From contig CAIRNS010000011.1 in NCBI GenBank assembly GCA_903880015.1, positions 25,764 to 89,763 on the forward strand: DNA of 64,000 bases. Direction: 5' to 3'. This stretch comes from an uncultured Elusimicrobia bacterium (lineage in GTDB: Bacteria; Elusimicrobiota; Endomicrobiia; Endomicrobiales; CAIRNS01). The position numbers and the translations under genes are program-made. The notes under the pieces are model-generated. The model was not told the origin of the DNA. It made no database searches and worked only from the letters and a program-made list of their open reading frames with translations. Position 1 is the first letter of the stretch; each line of letters opens with the position of its first letter. Positions 47,453 to 55,371 of this stretch are shown here, one piece after another.

Positions 47453-47988
47453 GAGATTCCCCCCAATGAAAAAGCCAATTGAGAGGGTATCCCAATTGGC
47501 TTGTTCACATTCGTTATGATAGATTTTATATAATCATCAATGCTCCCACGGGGAAGCATGATCATCCACTGATGTACCGCCGCAGACCATCCTGACGGAC
47601 AATAACATAATCCCGTTTGGCGAATAAAACAAAATACATTTAAAATCTGTGCCCCGATAATAGCGTCACTGTCCGGAGATGTCTGCGTGGTTACAGATTT
47701 AACGGCAATAGTTTTCCCGGGAACTGAAAGGTCGTAGGGCGTCGCCGCATTATTCTTGCTGGATTGACTTTCAGAAGCAGCCTGCGCCGCCGCATCCGGC
47801 TGACCGGCAAACAATGCATTCATTATCTTTATCGGCAAAACGGAGAAGAAAGAGTAATACAGTAAAACCGTCTGGCACTGCATCGCCTGGTTCATGGTAT
47901 CATCGCTGACCATGGCATCCAGTTGACGCGGAACCGTCGCGGTAAAGGTTACGCTGAGAGCAATTAAAAGGACTGCGAACTGTTTCAT
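47449..47988 (-). CDS. Small secreted protein of unknown function
   Basis: The 179-residue protein has a Sec-type signal peptide (about 1-24, ending VPRQLDA or nearby). Four cysteines lie in two clusters (MQC near 37; CFIRQTGLCYC near 115-125), so disulfides or a metal site are possible. The linker at about 65-85 is rich in Ala, Gln and Ser. I recognise no family. The start is the ATG before the signal peptide; an upstream GTG (48003) is less likely. The 3' end overlaps the giant gene start by four bases (ATGA) and contains a terminator-like hairpin. This coupling suggests that it is a partner or regulator of the giant protein's export or assembly. Confidence 0.65.
   Translation of the reverse strand: MKQFAVLLIALSVTFTATVPRQLDAMVSDDTMNQAMQCQTVLLYYSFFSVLPIKIMNALFAGQPDAAAQAASESQSSKNNAATPYDLSVPGKTIAVKSVTTQTSPDSDAIIGAQILNVFCFIRQTGLCYCPSGWSAAVHQWMIMLPRGSIDDYIKSIITNVNKPIGIPSQLAFSLGGIS
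47466..47502 (-). terminator. Terminator-like hairpin just before giant protein 2
   Basis: On the minus strand AAGCCAATTG and CAATTGGCTT pair over ten bases with an 11-base loop, followed by a T run. It lies inside the 3' end of the small secreted gene, about 20 bases upstream of the giant gene's ATG, so it may attenuate transcription or shape translation coupling. Confidence 0.6.
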
Positions 47989-48053
47989 ATGAGTTTTATG
48001 CACCGTATGTCATTGCCGATATATCCTCGGAAATGTTGCGTCTAATGAGCAAA

Positions 48054-48087
48054 CCATATCCCCGATAGAATCATTCGGGGATGACAG
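48054..48087. repeat. Palindromic repeat, family B copy 2
   Basis: CCATATCCCCGATA and TCATTCGGGGATGACAG form the hairpin. It is the inverse orientation of copy 1, in the 246-base gap between the small secreted gene and the FtsH-like gene. Confidence 0.75.
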
Positions 48088-48167
48088 TCCTTGTTCTACC
48101 GACGATGAAAGACCTTGTTCTCTCATGGATGACAGGGCTGTTCTGCCGGCAATGACAGCCGTTGTTC
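48080..48167. repeat. Degenerate tandem repeat, 24-base period
   Basis: Units starting GATGACAG or GATGAAAG begin at 48080, 48104, 48128 and 48151 (AATGACAG), each followed by a TTGTTCT-like tract. The first unit shares its start with the end of the family B palindrome. Confidence 0.6.
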
Positions 48168-48234
48168 AATGAAATTGTACTAAAATGCTTTAAAATGGCG
48201 GTAAAAAACTTGTGAAAAAACTGCAAAACCGTTT

Positions 48235-49863
48235 TTAGAGGGGCTGGGACGACAACAGATTTCCCGCATTATCTTTGAATTTCCCCTGCCCTTTAAAGAG
48301 CGCTTCTATCACATCGTAATCGAGTTCGTCTTTTTCCATCAACTCCCGGGCAATGGTCTCGACCAACGGCCACTCCTGCTTTAAAAACACTTCCACTTTC
48401 CCGAGACATTCGTTGAGCAAAGCAATTGTTTCATTGTTAAGCCGCTCTTTGAGGTTGCTGGATATCTGATTCTCGGGGATAATTGAATAGTCGCCGACAA
48501 ACCCGCCGGTGCCCATGCCCAAACGCCAGACCATTGTGTGGGCAACGCGCATCGCCTGCTGGAAATCGCCGGACACGCCGCTGGATGTGGTGCCATATTT
48601 CATTTTTTCCGTGGCGTAGCCCGCCAGCGCGACAATAATATCCGCCAGCATTTTCTGTTTGTTTTGCGTATGCAGTTCTTCGCGGGGGTGATGGGTAACC
48701 ATCCCCAGAGCCGGGCCGCGCGATTTGATGCTGGCCTTAAAGACATCATCCGTCGGGTGCAGGAAATAGAGCGCCACGGTATGTCCGGCCTCGTGATACG
48801 CGGTCTGCTCGCGCTCAATCGGCGTCAATGTCAAATGCGTTTCAAGACCCAGGTCGATACGGTCCATGGCTTCGGAAAAGTCATCGAGCGCAATCAATTC
48901 CTTTTTCTTGCGTGCGGCTATCAGAGCCGCTTCCTTAATGATGTTTTCGATATCCGCGGGCGATTTATAGACGGTTTTTTTCGCCAGCCGCGCAACATCA
49001 ACCAGCGGATCGTATTTCACTTTTTTGAGATAGTAATTAAAAAGGTCTTCCCGTTCCTGCAGGTTCGGATAACTGATATATAACTTGCGGTCAAACCGGC
49101 CGGGGCGCATCAGCGCCTTGTCGAGCACTTCTTCGCCGGCGTTGGTCGCACCGATGACCACGATGTTGCTTTGGTTTGAATCAATACCGTCAAGCTCCAC
49201 TAAGAGCTGGTTTTGGGTACTGTTGGTCTCTTCGCCCGAACCCATCGAGAATGTCCGGCCGCGCCCGATAACATCGATTTCATCGACAAATATGATGCAA
49301 GCGCCTTCGGCGTATGCGTACTGGCGTGCCTTGGCAAACAATTTCCGCACGCGGCTGGCGCCGACGCCGACGAATATCTCCACAAACTCACTGCCCGCCA
49401 TAGAGATGAACGGTATGCCCGCTTCCGTCGCAATAGCTTTGGCAAGCATGGTCTTACCGCAACCCGGGGGCCCGACCAACAAAAGCCCTTTGATTATCTT
49501 GCCGCCAATCTTTTTAACATGCGCGCGGTCTTTGAGAAGCTGCACGACTTCCAACGCTTCTTTTTTCGCGCCTTCAAGACCGATAACATCTTTAAACCGG
49601 ACTTTGACATCCTGTGTTTTTATCTTGCCCTTTTTCATCTGAGCAAAACCGCCGCGGAACACGGACATATACAGATAAACAAAAATGATTGCGTTAAGCC
49701 CGGTCAGAAGCAGCTGCAGCGGGATGGTCGCCAGCGTCATGTTCCGGTAAAACGATTCGAGCGTACTGAGCCCGATTATGGTAAGAATAATTAAAGCAAT
49801 CGTCCCCAGCACCACAACCAGTTTGACCCAATGGTTCATCAGAAATATTTTCAGCTTACGCAT
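48235..49863 (-). CDS. ftsH: FtsH-type AAA+ membrane metalloprotease, short periplasmic loop
   Basis: The 542-residue protein has two N-terminal helices (about 12-32 and 47-68) with only about 14 residues between them, whereas E. coli FtsH has a periplasmic domain near 70 residues. The AAA+ core has Walker A GPPGCGKT, Walker B IIFVDEID, and the second-region RPGRFDR. The zinc protease motif HEAGH (about residue 356) and a later GDF segment giving the third ligand follow. This would be a hexameric ATP-dependent protease for membrane-protein quality control. It is about 60-100 residues shorter than canonical FtsH and lacks the usual C-terminal tail. A separate canonical ftsH elsewhere in the genome is possible. 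AAAGGA precedes the ATG. Confidence 0.85.
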   Translation of the reverse strand: MRKLKIFLMNHWVKLVVVLGTIALIILTIIGLSTLESFYRNMTLATIPLQLLLTGLNAIIFVYLYMSVFRGGFAQMKKGKIKTQDVKVRFKDVIGLEGAKKEALEVVQLLKDRAHVKKIGGKIIKGLLLVGPPGCGKTMLAKAIATEAGIPFISMAGSEFVEIFVGVGASRVRKLFAKARQYAYAEGACIIFVDEIDVIGRGRTFSMGSGEETNSTQNQLLVELDGIDSNQSNIVVIGATNAGEEVLDKALMRPGRFDRKLYISYPNLQEREDLFNYYLKKVKYDPLVDVARLAKKTVYKSPADIENIIKEAALIAARKKKELIALDDFSEAMDRIDLGLETHLTLTPIEREQTAYHEAGHTVALYFLHPTDDVFKASIKSRGPALGMVTHHPREELHTQNKQKMLADIIVALAGYATEKMKYGTTSSGVSGDFQQAMRVAHTMVWRLGMGTGGFVGDYSIIPENQISSNLKERLNNETIALLNECLGKVEVFLKQEWPLVETIARELMEKDELDYDVIEALFKGQGKFKDNAGNLLSSQPL

Positions 49864-49897
49864 GTGAATAGTTCCTTTCGCTGTCTGTTACGACATC

Positions 49898-49926
49898 ATT
49901 ATAATGGGAACCCGCTTATTATGCAA
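49898..49926 (-). promoter_or_regulatory. Promoter of the FtsH-like gene
   Basis: Read on the minus strand, TTGCAT (49926-49921) and TATAAT (49903-49898) have a 17-base spacer, about 34 bases before the ATG. Confidence 0.65.
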
Positions 49927-50013
49927 GGTTTTTTCACCAATGATTAATGGGGATTATATCATTTTTGAGGGGATATTTCGAAAGACAACTATGGGAAAAG
50001 GTTCCGAAAGCCA

Positions 50014-50379
50014 TCACGGATTATTGAGCTTTAACACCTTTAACATTTCGAACAATTTCTTATAATCAACCGGTTTACGGAAAAACCCTTCAGCGCCGAG
50101 CTTTTTTGCGCCCTCCCCTTCATCGCTGGATGAAATGATGATGACAGGAATTTTTTGCATATCGGGATCCGCCTTAAGGTCTTTAAGCAGCGCCAAGCCG
50201 TTGGCGTCGGGAAGGTGTATATCCAGAGTGATAACATCAGGACCTTTCTCTTTGAGTTGCTTCAACGCTTCAGCACCGGTATAGGCGAAACGCACCTGGT
50301 ATCCTTCATCAAGCAAGCGGTCGCCCAATAAACTGGCAAGATTTTGTTCGTCTTCAACAATCAATACAGCGGAAGCCAT
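50014..50379 (-). CDS. Single-domain response regulator (receiver only)
   Basis: This is a receiver domain of 121 residues with acidic pair E9-D10-E11, phosphoacceptor D53 in ITLDIHLPDANG, SSS in the switch position and RKPVD for the conserved lysine. No effector domain follows. The ATG with AGGAGG five bases upstream fixes the start; an upstream frame to 50406 lacks one. It stands alone between the FtsH-like and DtxR genes, with no kinase beside it. Its partner may be one of the kinases near 58-62 kb, by inference only. Confidence 0.92.
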   Translation of the reverse strand: MASAVLIVEDEQNLASLLGDRLLDEGYQVRFAYTGAEALKQLKEKGPDVITLDIHLPDANGLALLKDLKADPDMQKIPVIIISSSDEGEGAKKLGAEGFFRKPVDYKKLFEMLKVLKLNNP

Positions 50380-50485
50380 ATAATCCTCCTGAATCTCAAA
50401 TGGCACTTACACCACTATAATATCAAAAGTATAGGAAAGTTAATAAAAATAGATGTGAAACCCTTGTGAAATATCCTTTTCCCCT

Positions 50486-51142
50486 TTAACAGGTGCGGAC
50501 ATATATCTGGCGGGCGATATCGGAATCCAGCGCTATCTGCGTTTCATTGACATTGACCACGAACGAGGGCGATTTCTGGTGGAGACGGACCGGGGTGCCC
50601 GGCACAACGCCCAAAGACAGGAGCTTGTGAATGTGCGGATGACTGCCGGTGACCAGATACGCCACAATCGCTGTTGCGCCCACCGGCAAAGTATCCAGTG
50701 ATGTAACAATCGGCTCCGTGCTTGACTGCAAGCGTTTACAGCACTCTCCGGAGGGAATCGGCGACCCGTGGGGGCACGCCCGGGGATGCCCCAACAGCGT
50801 GCAAATCGAATCGGCTATGCCGGTTGAGATGATGTGTTCTATTTTGCAAGCGGTCACATCTATGTCGGGCCCTTTCACCTGCAAAACATCCGCCAAAAGA
50901 CGCTCAGTCAAACGATGGCGGCGCGTCACATCCCGGCCGACCGCCGCGCCTGCCGGCATCATAACGACGGTATTGCCGTCAACCATGATTAGTTTTTTTG
51001 CGATCAAGTCGTCAAACACAGTCGCACTGACGCCGGTGCGTAACCGCTCGACAATAGACGCAAGATCGGATTGTTTTTTTTCAACACTGTTCCAGATAAC
51101 CCCGAGCGCTTCTTCCTCATCAAAACATTCCTGGGTGTTCAT
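50486..51142 (-). CDS. DtxR/MntR-family metal-dependent regulator with FeoA-like C-terminal domain
   Basis: The 218-residue protein has an N-terminal winged-helix region, then the DtxR dimerisation/metal signature (RRHRLTERLLADVL, CKIEHIIS, LLGHPRACPHGSPIP). It ends in an SH3-like FeoA domain (TSLDTLPVGATAIV to the C-terminus). C, E and H of the CxxEH site are present; the ancillary upstream histidine seen in DtxR is replaced. It would sense Fe(II) or Mn(II) and control feoB, encoded just upstream on the same strand. The FeoA domain may replace the separate FeoA missing from this locus. The N-terminal helix-turn-helix is divergent. GGAGG precedes the ATG at a good distance. Confidence 0.88.
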   Translation of the reverse strand: MNTQECFDEEEALGVIWNSVEKKQSDLASIVERLRTGVSATVFDDLIAKKLIMVDGNTVVMMPAGAAVGRDVTRRHRLTERLLADVLQVKGPDIDVTACKIEHIISTGIADSICTLLGHPRACPHGSPIPSGECCKRLQSSTEPIVTSLDTLPVGATAIVAYLVTGSHPHIHKLLSLGVVPGTPVRLHQKSPSFVVNVNETQIALDSDIARQIYVRTC

Positions 51143-51157
51143 GCGGCCTCCAAAAGA

Positions 51158-51183
51158 TTAGTGCGGCTTTGCCGATTTACTAA
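51158..51183. promoter_or_regulatory. Candidate operator upstream of the DtxR-type regulator
   Basis: Two nested inverted repeats, TTAGT/ACTAA outside and CGGC/GCCG inside, lie 16 bases upstream of the start codon. Their position suits autoregulation; the arms are not evenly spaced, so this is tentative. Confidence 0.35.
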
Positions 51184-51190
51184 CACCTGT

Positions 51191-51223
51191 CTGTCATTCC
51201 CGAGAGTGGTATCGGGAATACGG
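51191..51223. repeat. Palindromic repeat, family B copy 3
   Basis: CTGTCATTCCCGA and TCGGGAATACGG pair across a short centre. It is the first of two divergently oriented family B copies 20 bases apart in the feoB-dtxR gap. Confidence 0.65.
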
Positions 51224-51242
51224 TGGTAAAAGAACAATCAAA

Positions 51243-51276
51243 ACCATATCCCCGATACAGTCATTCGGGGATGACA
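51243..51276. repeat. Palindromic repeat, family B copy 4
   Basis: CCATATCCCCGATA and TCATTCGGGGATGACAGG form the hairpin, close to copy 2 in sequence and opposite in orientation to copy 3. Confidence 0.75.
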
Positions 51277-51311
51277 GGATTGATGAATACACTTTCGGCA
51301 ATGACAGTGCA

Positions 51312-53051
51312 TCACCATTGTATCGAACGGGCGATGACATTGACTATGCCGGCAAAGGTGACGGCATACAGGGTTACGCCGGCAAATATCAGCATTGCCA
51401 GTTTCCACCCCTGTTCTTTGACGACCATGAAACACTGGGCGATACAGGGGACAAAAAGCGTTATGGCAACGACGCTAACCAGCACCTGTGTGGGATCAAG
51501 CAACCCCTGTTTTGCCAGAACATACAATCCGGCAGCGCCGTAATCGCGGCGCAAAAAACCAATCAAAAACGCCGCTGTCGTAACCGGCGGCAACCCAAGA
51601 ACCGAAACAACAATGGGGCGGGCCATTCGTTCGATAACCGTAAGAACCGCTAATTTATCGACAATAAACAATAAAACTGTACCCAAAACGAACAGTGGCA
51701 CCGCTTCCTTAAGATACCATCTGAGCCGCATACCCACTTTGCGCAGAATATTAACGACCGAGGGCACCCGTACGGGCGGAATTTCAAAAATAAACGGGGA
51801 TTGCTCGCCGGGAACAAGTTTGTTGGCAAGTGAACCAACCATCACTATAGACAGGGAGATAGATGCAATCCAGACAACGGCAATTTTCCAGGACACGCCC
51901 GAAAGAAGCCCCAAAATAACGCCGATCTGCGCCGAGCAGGGAATGGTAAGCGATAATAAAATGACCGTGATAATCCGTTCTTTCCGGGTTTCCAGTATGC
52001 GCGTGCTCAGCGCCGCCATTGTGCCGCAGCCAAGACCCAGCACCATGGGCAGAACCGCCTTTCCGTTGAGCCCGAATATCCTAAACAGGCGGTCGAGCAT
52101 GACTGATAACCGGGGAAGATAACCCGTGTCTTCAAGAATGCTGAAAAAAAGAAAAAATGCCGTAACAATCGGCAGGACAATCGCGAACGCGTAAGAAATG
52201 GCCATGGAAATAATACCGTATTTCCCGATAAGAAAATCTTTTACCAAAACGGAGGTCGTCAGATGGTCGATGGCGCTTGAGACCACGGGGGTAACCCACG
52301 CGCCGAACACGGTATGTTCGAGAAAATCGACAACCGTTCCTGCAGCGAAAACGCCCACAAATTCATATAGAATGAACAAAACCACAGCAACAAATACATA
52401 TCCCCCGACGGGATGCATCATGGCGGCGCCTAATTTTTCCAGCCGCGTTGTTTCTTTGCGTGATGACGCCCTTAAAACGCGTAATGTTATTTCGCGCGCT
52501 TTTGTATGTTTCTCTTCAGAGGTCACCGGCGGCGGCACGAGGGCCTCCCGCGCCGCGCCGCTATCCGTCAACGCACGGATGTGGCGTTTGAGTTCAGCAA
52601 TTCCTTCGCCAGATATAGCCGTTGACTCAACTACGGGAATGCCCAGCAATTTTTCAAGTTCATCCCGGTCGATTTTCATGCCGCGCTGGAGCAGTTCATC
52701 GAACATATTGAGTTCCAGTATCAACGGCAATCCCAGCGCCTGCAATTCAAAGGTCAACAGAAGCGTCCGGTACATATTTTTGGCATCCGCAACCTGAACG
52801 ATCACATCCGGATGCTCGCTTTTTAAAATATCGCGAGTGACCTGTTCGTCTTCAGAAACCGGCTCCAGAGAATTGGTACCGGGAGTATCGATAACCTGAA
52901 ATTTCCGACCGCCAAAAACCGCGGTGCCGCGGCTGATATCCACCGTCGTCCCCGGATAATTAGAAACGACCGCATAGGTCCCCGTCAACCGGCTAAACAC
53001 CACCGATTTCCCAACATTAGGATTCCCCACCAAAGCAATAGTTTTTTCCAT
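51312..53051 (-). CDS. feoB: FeoB ferrous iron transporter
   Basis: The 579-residue protein has an N-terminal G domain: G1 GNPNVGKS (about 9-16), G2 in the YPGTTVDIS region, G3 DTPG and G4 NMFD. A helical spacer and about eight to ten membrane helices follow. Both FeoB gate motifs are visible, LGLGCGTMAA and IPCSAQIG, each with a cysteine near the pore. FeoB imports Fe(II) across the inner membrane with GTP hydrolysis. It is on the short side (E. coli FeoB is 773). No separate feoA or feoC accompanies it, but a FeoA-like domain is fused to the regulator downstream. The start is the ATG at MEKTIALVG; an upstream frame adds nine unlikely residues. Confidence 0.94.
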   Translation of the reverse strand: MEKTIALVGNPNVGKSVVFSRLTGTYAVVSNYPGTTVDISRGTAVFGGRKFQVIDTPGTNSLEPVSEDEQVTRDILKSEHPDVIVQVADAKNMYRTLLLTFELQALGLPLILELNMFDELLQRGMKIDRDELEKLLGIPVVESTAISGEGIAELKRHIRALTDSGAAREALVPPPVTSEEKHTKAREITLRVLRASSRKETTRLEKLGAAMMHPVGGYVFVAVVLFILYEFVGVFAAGTVVDFLEHTVFGAWVTPVVSSAIDHLTTSVLVKDFLIGKYGIISMAISYAFAIVLPIVTAFFLFFSILEDTGYLPRLSVMLDRLFRIFGLNGKAVLPMVLGLGCGTMAALSTRILETRKERIITVILLSLTIPCSAQIGVILGLLSGVSWKIAVVWIASISLSIVMVGSLANKLVPGEQSPFIFEIPPVRVPSVVNILRKVGMRLRWYLKEAVPLFVLGTVLLFIVDKLAVLTVIERMARPIVVSVLGLPPVTTAAFLIGFLRRDYGAAGLYVLAKQGLLDPTQVLVSVVAITLFVPCIAQCFMVVKEQGWKLAMLIFAGVTLYAVTFAGIVNVIARSIQW

Positions 53052-53074
53052 GGTTTTATATAGCCATCTGCGAT

Positions 53075-53086
53075 ACAATTAATTGT
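53075..53086. promoter_or_regulatory. Perfect 12-base palindrome upstream of feoB
   Basis: ACAATTAATTGT is fully self-complementary and lies 24 bases upstream of the feoB start codon. It may be a repressor site for the iron regulator, but its sequence is not a classic DtxR box. Confidence 0.35.
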
Positions 53087-53094
53087 TATTTTTT

Positions 53095-53120
53095 GTAGGG
53101 GCGGGCCTTGCGTCCGCCCG
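53095..53120. repeat. Palindromic repeat, family C copy 1
   Basis: GTAGGGGCGGGCCTTGCG followed by TCCGCCCG gives a GGGCGG/CCGCCC hairpin. Copies are at 61901-61926, 63902-63927 and, inverted and cut by the window edge, 63989-64000. It lies between convergent ends of feoB upstream sequence and the Nudix gene, one base from the Nudix stop. Confidence 0.75.
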
Positions 53121-53121
53121 A

Positions 53122-53688
53122 TTATATGTTCCCTTTTCGAACAAAAGACGGACAGGTCCAATACAACAAACCAATGATAGTTTTTGAATCCCGTATTTTC
53201 CCCGTTTTTATCCAGGAAAGCGCCTGCGTCAGCGACACGATTTTATGTTCGATAAACTCATCTTCATCCGGACATTTATTGCGCTCCGTGAGACCGTGGG
53301 CAGCAAAAATATGGAGCACTTCATTTGAAAATGCCGGGGTCGGCCAGAAAGAAACCAGTTTGCGGATACGGGCAGCGACGTACCCCGTTTCTTCCTCCAG
53401 CTCGCGTTTGACGCACACCTGAATCTTTTCGCCCGGATCAATCTTCCCGGCGGGAAGCTCCCAGGTGACTTCTTTGACCGGATACCGGTATTGCCGAACC
53501 AGCACAATATGTTTTTCGTCGATAAACGGGATAACCGCTACCGCACCGGGATGCTCCATAAATTCCCGGGTCGCCTTTTTCCCATCGGGCAAAACAATGG
53601 TGTCAACAGAAAAATTGACTGCCCTGCCGGTGTAGACCCGGCGGCATGCGGATATTTTTTCTATCATTTCCATTGGCGATCTTTTCAT
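53122..53688 (-). CDS. Nudix hydrolase (ADP-ribose pyrophosphatase-like)
   Basis: The 188-residue protein has a complete Nudix box, G-x5-E-x7-REL-EE-TG (about residues 81-103, with RELEEETGY). It is preceded by PGAVAVIPFI and the VRQYRYP strand of ADP-ribose-type enzymes, and a proline (SFWPTPAFSNE) follows about 14 residues after the box, as expected for ADPR hydrolases. It likely clears ADP-ribose or other nucleoside-diphosphate sugars in the cytoplasm. It lies upstream of feoB on the same strand but is separated by a family C palindrome. The ATG has a weak AAGGA upstream; a later ATG (residue 6 or 8) is possible. Confidence 0.9.
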   Translation of the reverse strand: MKRSPMEMIEKISACRRVYTGRAVNFSVDTIVLPDGKKATREFMEHPGAVAVIPFIDEKHIVLVRQYRYPVKEVTWELPAGKIDPGEKIQVCVKRELEEETGYVAARIRKLVSFWPTPAFSNEVLHIFAAHGLTERNKCPDEDEFIEHKIVSLTQALSWIKTGKIRDSKTIIGLLYWTCPSFVRKGNI

Positions 53689-53785
53689 TTTTCATCGTTC
53701 CTTTTCTCAATAGCCGCTGCAACGAAACATCCAACGCAGCTAAAAATATAAACCATGGCAATCAATTATGCTGCCTGCATTCAAT

Positions 53786-53977
53786 CTACTTTAGAAAATA
53801 TTTGTTTATTATTGCATCAGCAATGTTTTCAGCCAATAACCTGTTGCCTTTATATGTGCAATGCCCAAAACTTCCCTCAAAATTATCTACAAAGTAAGCG
53901 TCATACCCATCGATCTTGACTCCATCCTTAAAACTTTTCTCATGGTCAACAAACACTATGTCTTTGCTATGGGACAT
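53786..53977 (-). pseudogene. SGNH hydrolase, C-terminal remnant
   Basis: These 63 residues encode the end of the same hydrolase: IVFVDHEKSFKDG, then FGHCTYKGNRLLAENIADAI, which supplies the catalytic histidine block V. It lies in a different frame and overlaps the N-terminal part by about 20 bases, so a deletion and frame change separate them. It has no ribosome site. Confidence 0.65.
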
Positions 53978-54648
53978 ATCATGACATCTTTATTATGAGG
54001 ATTTATTTCAAGTGCTTGCTGAAACATCTTTTCCGATTCACTTTTATTGCTCTGCTCATCGACTGTTTTTCCCCCGCTAAACACCGTGTTGTCCGATAAT
54101 TGGCTCCTTATACTGTGCCACGATTTCATCTTTTCCTTTGCATGCAGTCCTATTAACTTTACTAGTTTGTAAGTCCTCAGCGCGCTATACCATGGGCCGT
54201 GCGTATATTGCAAGACTGCCAAATCATCCCAACGATCATTTACTCCCATCATCGTGACAACGATGTCAGGATTGAATTCTGCAAGATAGTTAGAAAGATT
54301 CCCTACTATATAATCTGTTGGTACCGCAACTCTGCCCTTATCTATGACACTAAATGATACACCTATCTTCCGGCTATTTAACACTTCCTCTAAAATACAC
54401 GGATATTGCCCCTCGGTCGTCGATTCGCCAAGACATAGTATCTTCACCCCTGATTTATTTTTCGCAATAGTATTCCTCGTGCTTTTCCCCAGCGAATGCG
54501 CCATCGCCCCCGCCTGCAGGATTGCCTCTAGTACTATTGCGCCTAAAAATACTCCAGCTATTAGCAGCCCTATATATTTAAGTAACACTGTTGACTTCAC
54601 CTGTGCATTCTCCATGGCATGGTGTTTAGAAAGTACCATCCCCGACAT
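53956..54648 (-). pseudogene. SGNH/GDSL hydrolase, N-terminal part of a decayed gene
   Basis: The readable part has a membrane anchor (about residues 20-45), then a GDSL-like block I (CLGESTTEG, about 73-81) with the nucleophile serine, and block III VTMMGVNDRWDD. It ends with a half TPR-like helix pair (ESEKMFQQALEINPHNKD) and then frameshifts to a stop. Intact relatives, as I recall them, have several TPR units and then a final DxxH block. The missing middle and the out-of-frame tail imply an internal deletion. The enzyme would have acted on an acyl or acetyl ester in the envelope. Confidence 0.7.
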
Positions 54649-54750
54649 CTGAAAGTTTTACCACATTACAGGGATAATTAATCAATAAATCTGACGACGC
54701 GGATAGCGGTATTTGCTATAATTAGAGTATTATAGTATTTACAGGTACAT

Positions 54751-54779
54751 TTGACAATGATATGCTCTTTTACTATAAT
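54751..54779 (+). promoter_or_regulatory. Perfect consensus sigma-70 promoter of ndk-pckG
   Basis: TTGACA (54751-54756), a 17-base spacer and TATAAT (54774-54779) match the consensus exactly. A leader of about 32 bases with an AAGGAGG site follows. Confidence 0.85.
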
Positions 54780-54817
54780 CCATCAAATTTAGTGACGAAT
54801 CAAGGAGGATGTACCGT

Positions 54818-55348
54818 ATGCCAAATGCAACCGGAAAAGAAATTCAGCAGCTGCTTGTTTTGATTAAACCAGACGGATTAAAAAAATCGCTCACCGGCAA
54901 TATCCTCACCAAATTGTCCGAAGCGAAACTGTGCATTGTTGCCGCGAAAGTCGTACATGTGGGACGGGAACTTGCTTCCGACCATTACATCCATCTCAAA
55001 GATAAGCCATTCTTTGCCGAACTTATTGAATATATCCAGGGAAAAATCCACGGCGAGCCGTACAACCGGGTTCTGGCATTGGTTTACCAGGGCGAAGACG
55101 CCATTCAGAAACTGCGTCGCATAGCGGGAGCAACAAACCCCGAGGAAGCTGACCCCATCTCCATCCGGGGCGCGTATGGTCGCATAACCACCAAGGGCGT
55201 TTATGAGAATGTCATCCACTGTTCGTCGGACCCGGCGGAAGCGGAACGGGAAATAAAACTGTGGTTTGACCCCGCCGAAATCATCGGCGTGCCGTATGCA
55301 ACGAAAAAGATCGCTTTGGAAAAAACCGAGAAGATTGTCTGGGCATAA
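54818..55348 (+). CDS. ndk: Nucleoside-diphosphate kinase
   Basis: Ndk transfers the gamma phosphate of ATP to other nucleoside diphosphates through a phosphohistidine. The active-site histidine is H134 in ENVIHCSSDPAEAE, and the N-terminal strand LVLIKPDGLKK is typical. At 176 residues it is longer than the usual 135-150, with an insert around residues 50-60 and 100-115 and an extended C-terminus. The ATG at 54818 has AAGGAGG nine bases upstream; an in-frame ATG at 54809 is too close to that site to be used. It is directly followed by GTP-dependent PEP carboxykinase, so it may supply GTP for that enzyme. Confidence 0.92.
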   Translation: MPNATGKEIQQLLVLIKPDGLKKSLTGNILTKLSEAKLCIVAAKVVHVGRELASDHYIHLKDKPFFAELIEYIQGKIHGEPYNRVLALVYQGEDAIQKLRRIAGATNPEEADPISIRGAYGRITTKGVYENVIHCSSDPAEAEREIKLWFDPAEIIGVPYATKKIALEKTEKIVWA

Positions 55349-55371
55349 AAAAAAATACCAGCGAGGTCCAC

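Noticed and set aside
48080..48167. CRISPR-like array
   Set aside because: Units are directly abutting with no unique spacers, are imperfect, and no cas gene is present.
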